A stretch of DNA of 44,671 nt, from NCBI GenBank assembly GCA_022013685.1, contig JAKLPV010000146.1, forward strand, positions 1-44,671, written 5' to 3'. This document shows positions 8,095 to 16,470 of the stretch, in pieces. Under the pieces are notes generated by a model. The model saw only the letters and a list, made by a program, of their open reading frames with translations, searched no databases and was not told the DNA's origin. Origin of the DNA: Anaerolineae bacterium. GTDB lineage: Bacteria > Chloroflexota > Anaerolineae > Anaerolineales > Villigracilaceae. A program made the translations under genes and the position numbers. Position 1 is the stretch's first letter. Each line of letters starts with the position of its first letter.

Positions 8095-8790
8095 ATGCTC
8101 CCAAACAATATCCCCCCTGAACTCACCAACCACCGTCAATTGCGTAACGTCGTTGCCGACCGCCTGCGCTCCGCCATTCTCGAAGGCTTCTATAAACCTG
8201 GTGAATGGCTGCGGCAAGAAAAGCTCGCCCAGGAACTCGGCGTCAGCCAGATGCCAGTGCGCGAAGCCCTCAAAGAGCTGGCCACCGAGGGATTGATCGA
8301 GCACGTCCCGTATCGCGGTGTGCGCGTGATCGCCTTTTCACCTGACGATGTCGGCGACCTGTACGCCCACCGCGCCTTTCTCGAAGGGCGAGCAGCCCGC
8401 GCAGCCGCAGAAAACATCAACGCCGATGAACTCGAAGAATTGAAACGCTTGCAAACCGATATGGAAAATCACTTTGCGCCCGAAAGCCTGAGCATTTACC
8501 GCGAACTCAACCGGCGCTTCCACCAGACAATTTTTACGGCCAGCAGGCGAGACTATCTAATCCGCAGCCTGACACAAATGTGGGAAACCTTCCCGACCAT
8601 GCTGATCGGCAATTTCGCCATTACGGCTGCCAACCCCCTGCCAAACCGCGAAAACCCAGACACCATCGAGCATCATGCCATCATCACCGCCCTTGAAAGC
8701 GGCGACGCCGTCCAGGCAGAAGCAATGATGCGCAACCACATCCTTTCAACCGGCGAACAATTCGTCACTTCACTCAAGGGAAATGCATGA
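8095..8790 (+). CDS. GntR-family transcriptional regulator (FadR/FCD type)
   Basis: A 231-residue repressor-type protein. The N-terminal winged helix (residues 15-80) contains LREAL-like MPVREALKELATEGLIEHVPYRG, the GntR signature. The C-terminal all-helical FCD domain contains HRAFLEGRAARAAAE, a metal- and ligand-binding type segment (RELNRRFHQTI) and EHHAIITALESGD. Its stop overlaps the cyanophycinase start by four bases (ATGA), so the two are translationally coupled and the regulator most likely controls the cyanophycinase and transport genes. The effector is unknown; an amino acid, a dipeptide or a related carboxylate would fit the family. Confidence 0.9.
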   Translation: MLPNNIPPELTNHRQLRNVVADRLRSAILEGFYKPGEWLRQEKLAQELGVSQMPVREALKELATEGLIEHVPYRGVRVIAFSPDDVGDLYAHRAFLEGRAARAAAENINADELEELKRLQTDMENHFAPESLSIYRELNRRFHQTIFTASRRDYLIRSLTQMWETFPTMLIGNFAITAANPLPNRENPDTIEHHAIITALESGDAVQAEAMMRNHILSTGEQFVTSLKGNA

Positions 8791-9593
8791 AAACCCTGAT
8801 GGCCATGGGCGGCGCGCTCAATCGCAAAAAGCCCCTCGTCCTGCGCGAATTTGTGCGCCGGGCAGGCGGAACGGAAGCACGCATCGCCATACTACCACAG
8901 GCCTCCGCGCTGGATGACACCTGGCAGTATTACGAAGATCTTTTCAAGGAATTGGGAGCGGCTGAGGCAACTTCACTTCGGTTCCGCCAAAGAAACGAAG
9001 CGGACTCGCCTGAACGCCTCGCTATCCTGCGAAAAGCTAGCGGCATTTTCATCGCCGGAGGCAATCAAATGCGTCTGGCGGCGCTCCTGGGCGGCACAAT
9101 GTTTGAATCCGAACTGCATCAGGCCTACCAGCGTGGCGTCATCATTGGCGGGACAAGCGCCGGAGCGGCGGTCCTTTCGCAAGTGATGATCGCTTACGGC
9201 AAAAACGGTTCGACCCCGCGCGAGGGAATTTGCCAATTCCTGCCGGGATTTGGTTTCAGCAAAAAAATCATCTTCGACCAGCACTTCCGCCAGCGTGACC
9301 GCATCGGACGCCTGATTTACGCTGTAACCGCCTCACCCGGCGTCCTGGGTGTCGGGGTAGACGAGGACACCGCCGCCATTCTGGTGGATGACGATGAGAT
9401 AACGGTGGCAGGCTCCGGGAGCGTCATGATCCTGGATGGCAGCCAAATTGCCGAAACGGATGTGGCCGAAATAGAGAAAAAAGCACCCATAGCGGTGTCC
9501 GGCCTGAATCTACATGTCCTGACCGACGGATGCACCTACAGATTGGTTACACGCCAGGCAAGCATTCCGTCCAAAGTATTGCTGAGTGAATAA
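8787..9593 (+). CDS. cphB: Cyanophycinase (peptidase S51), cytoplasmic
   Basis: Hydrolyses cyanophycin (poly-Asp with Arg side chains) to beta-Asp-Arg dipeptides. At 268 residues it matches cyanobacterial CphB, and it has no signal peptide. Ser124 lies in the nucleophile elbow GGTSAGA. His166 lies in FDQHFRQRDRIGRL, the conserved cyanophycinase motif. The IAGGNQMRLAALL and GVDEDTA segments also match. It overlaps gntR by four bases and precedes the ABC importer by 53 bases. Other S51 enzymes (for example dipeptidase E) are shorter and lack the DQHFxQR motif, so cyanophycinase or a close relative is preferred. A cph synthetase gene is not in the window. Confidence 0.88.
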   Translation: MKTLMAMGGALNRKKPLVLREFVRRAGGTEARIAILPQASALDDTWQYYEDLFKELGAAEATSLRFRQRNEADSPERLAILRKASGIFIAGGNQMRLAALLGGTMFESELHQAYQRGVIIGGTSAGAAVLSQVMIAYGKNGSTPREGICQFLPGFGFSKKIIFDQHFRQRDRIGRLIYAVTASPGVLGVGVDEDTAAILVDDDEITVAGSGSVMILDGSQIAETDVAEIEKKAPIAVSGLNLHVLTDGCTYRLVTRQASIPSKVLLSE

Positions 9594-9646
9594 CGTTTTG
9601 CGGCCCGCGAAGCGTAATTTAACCACCCCATCAAGGAGAAGAATGT

Positions 9647-11383
9647 ATGAAACATTTCAAGTTTGTCCTGTTTTTGTTGGTTGCACTGGCGCTTGTACTG
9701 GCCGCCTGCGGCAGCCCGGCAACTGAACCCGTTCTACCCGTTGAACCGGCCGAGTCTGGCGAACCGGCAGCGCCTGCCGCAACCGAAGCGCCCGCTGTTG
9801 ACCCGAATGCCCCGGTTAAAGGTGGCACCGTTATCGTTGGCACACCGCAGGAACCTGGCACACTCAACCCATTGCTTGCAGCCGGCACAATTGACGATGT
9901 TGTCGGGGCATTCATCGTTGAAGGCCTGGTGGGAATCGATGGCGATGGTAATTACGTACCAGTACTGGCCGAAAGCCTCCCGACTGTCTCTGATGACGGC
10001 CTGGTATTGACCTATGCCCTCAAAAAGGGTTTGAAATGGTCGAACGGCGATGATTTCGTCTGCACAGATGTACAGATCACGCTTGAAGCGATTCTGTCCG
10101 ATCTTTCGGGGGCCAGCACATCAGGATATGGCGATATCGAAAGCATTGAGTGCGCCGATGATCACACCGCTGTTGTGACCATGCTGGATGTTTATGCCCC
10201 TTACCTGCGCCTGTTCTCTTACCTGGTGCCGCGCGCCGCTGGCGAGTTGGACAAGATGGATGGCTGGGAATACAATCGCGCGCCGATTGGCACCGGGCCA
10301 TGGGTCGTCAAGGAATGGCAAGCAGGCGATACCATCACCCTGGTTCCCAACCCGTACTATCGCGAAGAAGGCAAGCCTTATCTCGACAGTGTCATCCTTA
10401 AAATCCTGCCCAGCCGCGAAGTGGGCATTCAATTGCTTGGCACCGGCGAGATTACCACATTGTGGGACCTGACCGAAGCTGATTTTGCCACCATCGAATC
10501 GATGGAAGGTGTTGACTGGGCCGGCACGCTGTATGGCTCCGGCGAAAATGAATTGCTGCTCTTCAACCTGGGCGCAACCGACGGCTCAGCCCCCGCTGAC
10601 CCCGCGGCGGCCCCTCACCCCATCTTGAGCGATCTGCGTGTAAGACAGGCCATCCAATACGCCATTGACAAGCAATTGCTGGCAGATACATTGCTCTACG
10701 GGAATGTAAAAATCGGCACAACTGTGCTTCCAACCGGTCCATTTGCCTGCCCGCAGCCCGCCAGCGAGTTCAGCCCCGACAAAGCCAAGGCCCTGCTCGA
10801 TGAGGCAGGTTGGGTTGCCGCTGCGGATGGCATTCGCGCCAAGGATGGTCTGCGCATGAGCCTGAAAATCTCGACCACCACGGGCAACCAACTGCGTGAA
10901 CAGACTGAACAGGTTCTGATCGAAATGCTGCGCGAAGTGGGCATCGAGCTGGTCATAGACAACATGCCTTCTGATATGCTGTTTGCCTCCTGGGGCTCAG
11001 ACGGCGCTCGCAAGAAGGGCCGTTACGATATCCTGCTCTACACTACCGGCGCCGGTATCGACCCAGATAGCCACTTGTTCAGCAACTACCATTCGGCGCG
11101 CATTCCGAGTGAAGGTAACGATGGAAACGGCAACAACTTCAGCCGCTACATCAACGCCGATGTTGACCAGTGGATTGATGACGCCGCCTTCAATCCCAAC
11201 CAGGATGAGCGCCACGATCTGTACTGTAAGGTTGCCGATCAACTCAACAAAGACCTGCCGCGCGTCTTCCTGTATGAGCGCCTGATCTTGAGCGGCTACC
11301 GCGACAATCTGCAAAACTTCCGCGTTTCACCCGGTTTTGCCGATTTTACAATCGACTCGCAAAATTGGTGGCTGAAGAAGTAA
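9647..11383 (+). CDS. ABC transporter substrate-binding lipoprotein, peptide family (SBP_bac_5)
   Basis: Binds the imported solute outside the membrane. The 578-residue protein has a lipoprotein signal (LALVLAAC, lipid-anchored Cys21). A low-complexity Pro/Ala/Glu linker follows to about residue 60, then the family 5 fold: GGTVIVGTPQEPGTLNP, LAESLPTVSDDG, LKKGLKWSNGD and GTGPWVVKEW. Family 5 members take di- and oligopeptides, nickel or opines. The setting between two cyanophycinases suggests a beta-Asp-Arg or similar arginine-containing peptide, which is inference. A good AAGGAGAAG ribosome site precedes the start. A long hairpin follows before the permease genes. Confidence 0.92.
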   Translation: MKHFKFVLFLLVALALVLAACGSPATEPVLPVEPAESGEPAAPAATEAPAVDPNAPVKGGTVIVGTPQEPGTLNPLLAAGTIDDVVGAFIVEGLVGIDGDGNYVPVLAESLPTVSDDGLVLTYALKKGLKWSNGDDFVCTDVQITLEAILSDLSGASTSGYGDIESIECADDHTAVVTMLDVYAPYLRLFSYLVPRAAGELDKMDGWEYNRAPIGTGPWVVKEWQAGDTITLVPNPYYREEGKPYLDSVILKILPSREVGIQLLGTGEITTLWDLTEADFATIESMEGVDWAGTLYGSGENELLLFNLGATDGSAPADPAAAPHPILSDLRVRQAIQYAIDKQLLADTLLYGNVKIGTTVLPTGPFACPQPASEFSPDKAKALLDEAGWVAAADGIRAKDGLRMSLKISTTTGNQLREQTEQVLIEMLREVGIELVIDNMPSDMLFASWGSDGARKKGRYDILLYTTGAGIDPDSHLFSNYHSARIPSEGNDGNGNNFSRYINADVDQWIDDAAFNPNQDERHDLYCKVADQLNKDLPRVFLYERLILSGYRDNLQNFRVSPGFADFTIDSQNWWLKK

Positions 11384-11418
11384 GACCGGAAATCCGGTAA
11401 AATGTTAGCTACATAAAC

Positions 11419-11453
11419 AAGGTGACAGTCATCCTAAAAATGGCTGTCACCTT
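11419..11453. terminator. Long hairpin between binding protein and permease genes
   Basis: AAGGTGACAGTCAT (11419-11432) pairs with ATGGCTGTCACCTT (11440-11453), giving 14 pairs with one G-T and a seven-base loop. Only a weak pyrimidine run (CTCTCCCC) follows, so it may be a leaky terminator or a 3'-end stabiliser that lets the binding protein be made in excess over the permeases. Confidence 0.65.
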
Positions 11454-11473
11454 CTCTCCCCAAACAACCGCCA

Positions 11474-12445
11474 ATGATTACATACATCTTGCGACGCCTG
11501 CTTCAATCTGTGCTGACCTTGTTCGTCATATCCATCATCCTTTTCGGGTTGATCAGCCTGGTTCCAGGCGGAATGATGACTGCCTACGCCGAAAACCCGG
11601 ACATGACCCCCGAAGACATTGCCCGTCTCGAAGCCAGGTACGGATTCAACGACCCCGCGCCATTGCGGTATGTCAAATGGCTGGGAAACACCTTGCGCGG
11701 CGACTGGGGAAACTCGTATGTTTCAAAACGTCCGGCATTGCAAGAAATTGGCGAGCGCCTGCCCAATACCATGCTTCTGATGGGCGTCATGCTGGCCGTT
11801 ACACTTCTGATCGCCGTTCCGCTTGGCATTCTTTCGGCCATAAGGCAATACACCTGGTTCGACCATGTCACCACCACACTGGCGTTTGCGGGCCAATCAC
11901 TGCCGGTATTCTGGTTTGGACTTTTACTCATCATCGTTTTTCACGTCACCCTGCGCAAACCTGATGGCACACCCTTGTTGCCCGGGTCGGGCATGTATAC
12001 TCTCGGCGCAGAATTCTCGCTTATTGACCGTATCGAACACCTGATTTTGCCCGTCACCATGCTGGCATTGGTTTCAGCGGCGGGGTATATGCGCTACATG
12101 CGCTCATCAATGCTGGATGTCATTCACGAGGACTACGTCCGCACGGCGCGCGCAAAGGGGCTTCGCGAACGCGGGGTCATTTTCAAGCACGCCATGCGCA
12201 ATGCGTTAATTCCGCTCGTGACCCTGATTGGCCTCGACCTGCCTTCGCTCTTCGGCGGCGCGCTCTTCACCGAGACCATCTTCGCCTGGCCCGGCATTGG
12301 ACGGTTGTATTTCACCGCCGCACTCAAAACCGACTATCCTGTCATTATGGCCGTGCTGGTCATCTACTCCGGTTTGATCATTCTCTCCAGCCTGCTGGTG
12401 GACATTCTCTACGCCGCGCTCGACCCGCGCATCCGATTGAGTTAA
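11474..12445 (+). CDS. ABC transporter permease, DppB/OppB type
   Basis: An inner-membrane channel subunit of a peptide-type importer, 323 residues with about six membrane helices. It begins with ITYILRRLLQSVLTLFVIS, typical of DppB. The cytoplasmic coupling loop is present (VRTARAKGLRERGVIFKHAM, then RNALIP), and it ends LVDILYAALDPRIRLS. The DppC-type partner starts five bases after its stop. No ATPase gene follows, so the energising subunits must be encoded elsewhere. Confidence 0.93.
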   Translation: MITYILRRLLQSVLTLFVISIILFGLISLVPGGMMTAYAENPDMTPEDIARLEARYGFNDPAPLRYVKWLGNTLRGDWGNSYVSKRPALQEIGERLPNTMLLMGVMLAVTLLIAVPLGILSAIRQYTWFDHVTTTLAFAGQSLPVFWFGLLLIIVFHVTLRKPDGTPLLPGSGMYTLGAEFSLIDRIEHLILPVTMLALVSAAGYMRYMRSSMLDVIHEDYVRTARAKGLRERGVIFKHAMRNALIPLVTLIGLDLPSLFGGALFTETIFAWPGIGRLYFTAALKTDYPVIMAVLVIYSGLIILSSLLVDILYAALDPRIRLS

Positions 12446-12450
12446 CGCCC

Positions 12451-13362
12451 ATGACTGCCTCCCTGACCCCCAAATCCATCCGTGAACAATCCCTGTTCCT
12501 TTTCTTCTGGCTGCGCTTTCGCAAACACAGCATGGCGCTAAGCGGCAGTATCGTTGTGTTGGTCATTACCCTGCTGGTCGCTTTTGCGCCGCTCGTTACC
12601 CAATACGACCCCTTCAAACAAGATCTGCGCAACCGCTTCCAGCCACCCTCCGCCCAAAACTGGATGGGCACCGACGATCTGGGCCGCGATATGTTCACGC
12701 GCGTTTTGTACGGCGGTCGGATTTCGCTCAGCGTCGGTTTGCTCGCCATGGGTATTTCCATCGTACTTGGTTCAATCGTCGGCCTGGTTTCCGGTTACTA
12801 CGGCGGATGGATTGATAGCAGCCTGATGCGCATCACCGAAATTTTTCTGTCCATTCCACGCCTGTTTGTCTTGATCGCAATGGGCATGTTCCTGAGAACG
12901 CTCAACCTGCCCGCCATGCAGGCGGGTTCCTTTCTGCCAATTTCACTCGTCATTGGCGCGCTCTCATGGATGGGCACCGCCCGCCTGGTACGCGCTTCCA
13001 CCCTGGAACTGCGCGAACGTGAATTTGTGCAGGCCAGCCGCGCCCTGGGTGGCTCCGATGCGCGCACGCTCTTCCTGCATATCCTGCCCAACGTCGCCAG
13101 CCCAATCATCGTCTCAGCCACGCTCGGTTTGGCAGGCGCCATCATCAGCGAAAGCGGCTTATCCTATCTCGGCTTCGGTGTGCAATTACCCACTCCCACC
13201 TGGGGCAACATGCTTTCGAACACCCAAAACCAGATGCTGACCGCCCCCTGGACGGCCATCTTCCCCGGCCTGGCAATATTTGTCGTTGTGGTGGCCATCA
13301 ATTATCTCGGCGACGGTTTGCGTGACGCACTAGACCCGCGCCATACAATTGGCAAAAAATAA
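12451..13362 (+). CDS. ABC transporter permease, DppC/OppC type
   Basis: The second channel subunit of the peptide-type importer, 303 residues. The N-terminal part has the OppC_N helix and HSMALSGSIVVL. The FQPPSAQNWMGTDDLGRDMF block and the coupling loop (ELREREFVQASRALGGSDA) are diagnostic of DppC. About six membrane helices are present, and it ends GDGLRDALDPRHTIGKK. It is translated directly after dppB and followed by a perfect hairpin at 13372-13396. Confidence 0.93.
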   Translation: MTASLTPKSIREQSLFLFFWLRFRKHSMALSGSIVVLVITLLVAFAPLVTQYDPFKQDLRNRFQPPSAQNWMGTDDLGRDMFTRVLYGGRISLSVGLLAMGISIVLGSIVGLVSGYYGGWIDSSLMRITEIFLSIPRLFVLIAMGMFLRTLNLPAMQAGSFLPISLVIGALSWMGTARLVRASTLELREREFVQASRALGGSDARTLFLHILPNVASPIIVSATLGLAGAIISESGLSYLGFGVQLPTPTWGNMLSNTQNQMLTAPWTAIFPGLAIFVVVVAINYLGDGLRDALDPRHTIGKK

Positions 13363-13371
13363 CCCTGCATA

Positions 13372-13396
13372 AGCGGCGCAGCAATGCTGCGCCGCT
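13372..13396. terminator. Perfect GC-rich hairpin after the permease genes
   Basis: AGCGGCGCAGC/GCTGCGCCGCT, 11 pairs with a three-base loop, followed by ATAAAATT. It ends where a -10-like box of the next gene begins, so it probably separates the transport genes from the exported hydrolase gene. Confidence 0.65.
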
Positions 13397-13397
13397 A

Positions 13398-13403
13398 TAA
13401 AAT
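13398..13403 (+). promoter_or_regulatory. -10-like box for a possible leaderless transcript
   Basis: TAAAAT is followed by six bases (TAACTC) and then the ATG of the exported cyanophycinase-like gene, with no Shine-Dalgarno sequence. This spacing is typical of leaderless genes. Confidence 0.4.
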
Positions 13404-13409
13404 TAACTC

Positions 13410-15473
13410 ATGAAAAAACACTTATTCTTCATCCTTCTGCTTTCATCCATTATCCTTTCCTCCCCTGTTTTGGCGCAGGATACCCCCGGCCTTCTCATCC
13501 CTATTGGCGGCGGCTATGCCGATGTTTATGCCGGGTTCTCGCAAGCCGCTGTTGCCAATGCCCGCGAAGGGCAGGTCAATATTCTCATCCTTGCGCCAAC
13601 CTACTCGACCAACGCCATCGAGATCAGCGAGGCAGAACGCCAGACCAACACCAAAGACGCAGAAGAGCGCCGCTTTCAAGTGGAAGAAGCTTGCAAACGG
13701 GCGGCTCCACCGGATGTGACCTGCAAAGCGACGCTGGCTCCGATTTTTACCCGCGCTGACGCTTCAGACGCAGCTCACCTGAAACTGTTCAGCGAAGATT
13801 TGGCCGCTGTCTTCATTCTGGGCGGCGACCAGACCGTCGCGATGGAAATTCTCGCGAATACCCCAGCCGAAACGCGGCTAACGGAACTCCATCACAGTGG
13901 AACCATTATCGGCGGAACCAGCGCGGGTGGTGGAATGCAGTCTGTTACCATGTTGGCAGGCTATAACCCCAATTACGCATCTGAGAGCGCCCTGTTCTTT
14001 GGCGCAGCAGATTTGTGGAACAGTCCTGAAAAGCATGGCTTGCCTTCCGGCCTCCAAAATGCGATACTGGACCAGCATTTTCACCAGCGTGCCCGCCTGG
14101 GACGTTTGGTGAATGCCATTTTGCAGCCGGGTGTCATTCACGTTGGCGTTGGTGTGGATGCCTATACGGGCGTCATTGCCGATGACGAAATCCTGCGCGG
14201 CGTCTTCGGGCTGTACACTGTCACCATCCTGGACGCAGAAACCTATCACGCTGCCGATGGCGTCCGTTACGTGCCCGTCTCCGAGAGTCGTCCGCCGCTG
14301 GTCAGCGCGCGCAACATCCTGGTCAGCCTGCTCTCGCCGGGAAATTTCGCATACGACTTAAAAACTCGCCAGGCACAATTCGGCCAGTTGTCTTACAGCC
14401 CACAGAAAAAGATCGAGCGCCGCTTCGAAGGCCTAAACCTGCCCGAGGGCGCGGGGGCGCTTATCCTGGCCGGCGACCTGTCCAATTCACTGGACGGGAA
14501 CGCCATTCTGGCCCGCTTCCTGCAACTGGCGGGCGGGGAAAACGCCAACCTGTTGGTGATTTCAGATGGCGGCGCATCTAAGGCGGCAAACCAGCGAACC
14601 GCGCAACGTTACGCAGATGCGCTGATCAAACTGGGCGCAAAAGCCAGCACCGGAAGCGGAGATTCTCCCGGCCAGGAGATAACCGGCTTCGTTTTCGTCG
14701 GGCGCGATGCATCCAAAATGACCCCGCCTGAGTGGGTCAAAGAATACTGGCTGGCTGGCAAGCCCATCCTGGCTGATAATGCTGCCGCCACGTTGATGAG
14801 CAGTTTCTACGCCGCCCACCCGCCAACCCCATCCGAGAGCGAGGATGCCGAAGCTGCCACACAACAATCCTTCTGGCGGGGGAAGACGAATATCCAGCCC
14901 GGCCTGGGGCTGGTGGACATCACCATCCAGCCGCAAATGCTGGCTGATAACCGTTTTGGACGCTGGTTTGCGTTGGCATATCGTCATCCTGACCTGCTAG
15001 CAGTCGGCCTGAATAAGGATACTGCCATCGAAATTCGCGCCGATGGCGCGAGCGTGCTGGGTGAAAATGCCATTTTCGCGCTCGACCTGCGTTTTGCGCA
15101 ACTGGCGCTTGGCACCGATGATGGCTTCGTTATCACCAACGGCTTGCTGGATATTTTCGCCCCGGGCGAACCACTCCAACCCGAAACGGCAGATGTCAAC
15201 GCCATCTACCCGCTCCAGCCAACGCCGGCGTTGAGAGCCACCAAAACACCGGCAGAAGAACCAAGCGCCCAGGCCAGCCCAACGCCAGGAGTGGTATCTC
15301 TCTCCGAAGCGCCCGAGGCAACGGCGACCCAGGCCTCGGCGGAAAACGTTCCAAGTCAGGCTCCGCTCCAGCCGCCAGCCCAATCCATCCCGCCTGTCTG
15401 GGGTCTGCTCATTGGTTTGGTGCTGGTGGTCAGCGCCATTCTGGCGGCAAATTTTATCAAAAAGCGAAGATAA
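13410..15473 (+). CDS. Exported, membrane-anchored double cyanophycinase-like protein
   Basis: The 687-residue product has a signal peptide (residues 1-22, cleavage near VLA-QD). The first S51 domain (about 25-290) has an apparently intact site: Ser171 in GGTSAGG and His223 in LDQHFHQRARLGR. A second S51-like domain (about 330-590) keeps the fold landmarks (GLGLVDITI, RFGRWFALAYRHPDLLAVGLNKDTA). Its nucleophile elbow is replaced by ADNAAATLM and the DQH motif by QPQMLADN, so it looks catalytically dead. A Pro/Thr/Ala-rich linker (600-655), a single membrane helix (657-681) and a KKRR stop-transfer end place the enzyme outside, tethered to the membrane. It would attack external cyanophycin; the substrate is inferred from family and context. 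Confidence 0.85.
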   Translation: MKKHLFFILLLSSIILSSPVLAQDTPGLLIPIGGGYADVYAGFSQAAVANAREGQVNILILAPTYSTNAIEISEAERQTNTKDAEERRFQVEEACKRAAPPDVTCKATLAPIFTRADASDAAHLKLFSEDLAAVFILGGDQTVAMEILANTPAETRLTELHHSGTIIGGTSAGGGMQSVTMLAGYNPNYASESALFFGAADLWNSPEKHGLPSGLQNAILDQHFHQRARLGRLVNAILQPGVIHVGVGVDAYTGVIADDEILRGVFGLYTVTILDAETYHAADGVRYVPVSESRPPLVSARNILVSLLSPGNFAYDLKTRQAQFGQLSYSPQKKIERRFEGLNLPEGAGALILAGDLSNSLDGNAILARFLQLAGGENANLLVISDGGASKAANQRTAQRYADALIKLGAKASTGSGDSPGQEITGFVFVGRDASKMTPPEWVKEYWLAGKPILADNAAATLMSSFYAAHPPTPSESEDAEAATQQSFWRGKTNIQPGLGLVDITIQPQMLADNRFGRWFALAYRHPDLLAVGLNKDTAIEIRADGASVLGENAIFALDLRFAQLALGTDDGFVITNGLLDIFAPGEPLQPETADVNAIYPLQPTPALRATKTPAEEPSAQASPTPGVVSLSEAPEATATQASAENVPSQAPLQPPAQSIPPVWGLLIGLVLVVSAILAANFIKKRR

Positions 15474-15490
15474 CCCAACCTAAAATCGTT

Positions 15491-15530
15491 CAAGGCGAAA
15501 AGTGGTCCCACTTTCGCCTTTATTTTTTTA
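15491..15530 (+). terminator. Intrinsic terminator of the cyanophycin-type cluster
   Basis: AAGGCGAAAAGTGG / CCACTTTCGCCTT stem with one bulged base, followed by TATTTTTTTA. It closes the unit that ends with the exported hydrolase. Confidence 0.85.
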
Positions 15531-15554
15531 TAAGTCTGCTGTATGCTTAAGCTC

Positions 15555-15956
15555 ATGAAACCTTACATTTCCATCATCACTTTGGGCGTGACCGACTTGC
15601 AGAAATCGATCCGGTTCTACCGGGACGGGCTCGGACTGCCAACCAACCACCAACCAGACGAAGGCATTGCCTTCTTTCAATTGCAGGGGACGTGGCTGGC
15701 ACTCTACCCCTTCGAAGCACTGGCGGAAGACGCACTCCTGCCCGCCGAGCGCTCCCGTTTCGGCGGGATCACCCTGGCTCACAATGTCGCCAGCAAGGCT
15801 GAAGCAGACGCTGTCATTGCCCAGGCTCTTGCTGCCGGGGCAACCCTGCTCAAGCCGGCGACAGATACATTCTGGGGCGGCTACAGCGGTTACTTTGCCG
15901 ATCTCGACGGCCATCCTTGGGAGGTTGCCTGGAATCCATTTTTCCCGCTGGAATAA
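15555..15956 (+). CDS. VOC (glyoxalase/bleomycin-resistance fold) family protein
   Basis: The product of 133 residues from the ATG at 15555 (137 from 15543) is a single vicinal-oxygen-chelate domain pair. It starts with ISIITLGVTDLQKSIRFYRDGLGL and contains GGYSGYFADLDGHPWEVAWNP, whose Glu would be a metal ligand. The reaction cannot be told from the sequence; members include lyases, dioxygenases and drug-binding proteins. The 15555 start gives the usual N-terminus. A -10-like TATGCT lies seven bases before that ATG. Confidence 0.85.
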   Translation: MKPYISIITLGVTDLQKSIRFYRDGLGLPTNHQPDEGIAFFQLQGTWLALYPFEALAEDALLPAERSRFGGITLAHNVASKAEADAVIAQALAAGATLLKPATDTFWGGYSGYFADLDGHPWEVAWNPFFPLE

Positions 15957-15985
15957 CACCCCGAAGCCAAAAACAGAGAGGTTCG

Positions 15986-16402
15986 ATGCCCAAAATATTC
16001 GAGTGCATTGCCTGCGGCGCGCCGGTAACTGCCGAACCGGGCGAGGAAGTTATGCCCTGCCCGTATTGCGGCGCAGCACTGACAATTCCACCCCGCCTAC
16101 GCAGCAAACGAAGCCCACAAACCACACCAGAGCCACCCATGCCACGCGATCCTTTCAGCGCCGCAGCCAGTGTGCGCTTGGATGAGAAGACGCTTGAGCG
16201 CCGCCAGCGCGAAACCGAAATGCTTACCAGCGGCCTGCGTCGCGCCCAGCCAATTGCCCAAAAAGCGGCCTGGGCCTACAACTACTGGATCCTGGCGCGC
16301 CATTACCTGCCAGGATGCCTGATGATACTCATCATTGCCTGCCTGCTGACCTGCGCGCTAATCGTGGCGATCAGCATCTATCTGGGAAGATATTCCTTTT
16401 AA
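15986..16402 (+). CDS. Zinc-ribbon protein with C-terminal membrane helix
   Basis: A 138-residue product. Two Cys pairs near the N-terminus (CIACGAP at 7-13 and CPYCGAA at 25-31) form a zinc-ribbon knuckle. A basic Pro-rich linker, a charged helical segment (LERRQRETEMLTSGLRRAQ) and one C-terminal membrane helix (about 109-134) follow. The ATG at 15986 is preceded by GAGAGG and places the ribbon at the N-terminus. It lies upstream of the Tat genes by about 70 bases, but no functional link is evident. Confidence 0.75.
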   Translation: MPKIFECIACGAPVTAEPGEEVMPCPYCGAALTIPPRLRSKRSPQTTPEPPMPRDPFSAAASVRLDEKTLERRQRETEMLTSGLRRAQPIAQKAAWAYNYWILARHYLPGCLMILIIACLLTCALIVAISIYLGRYSF

Positions 16403-16470
16403 GCTGGAAACATCGGTTAAAATCACAGGCAGCATAGTAAATACCCCAGAGAAAGAAAGCGGCATATTTA

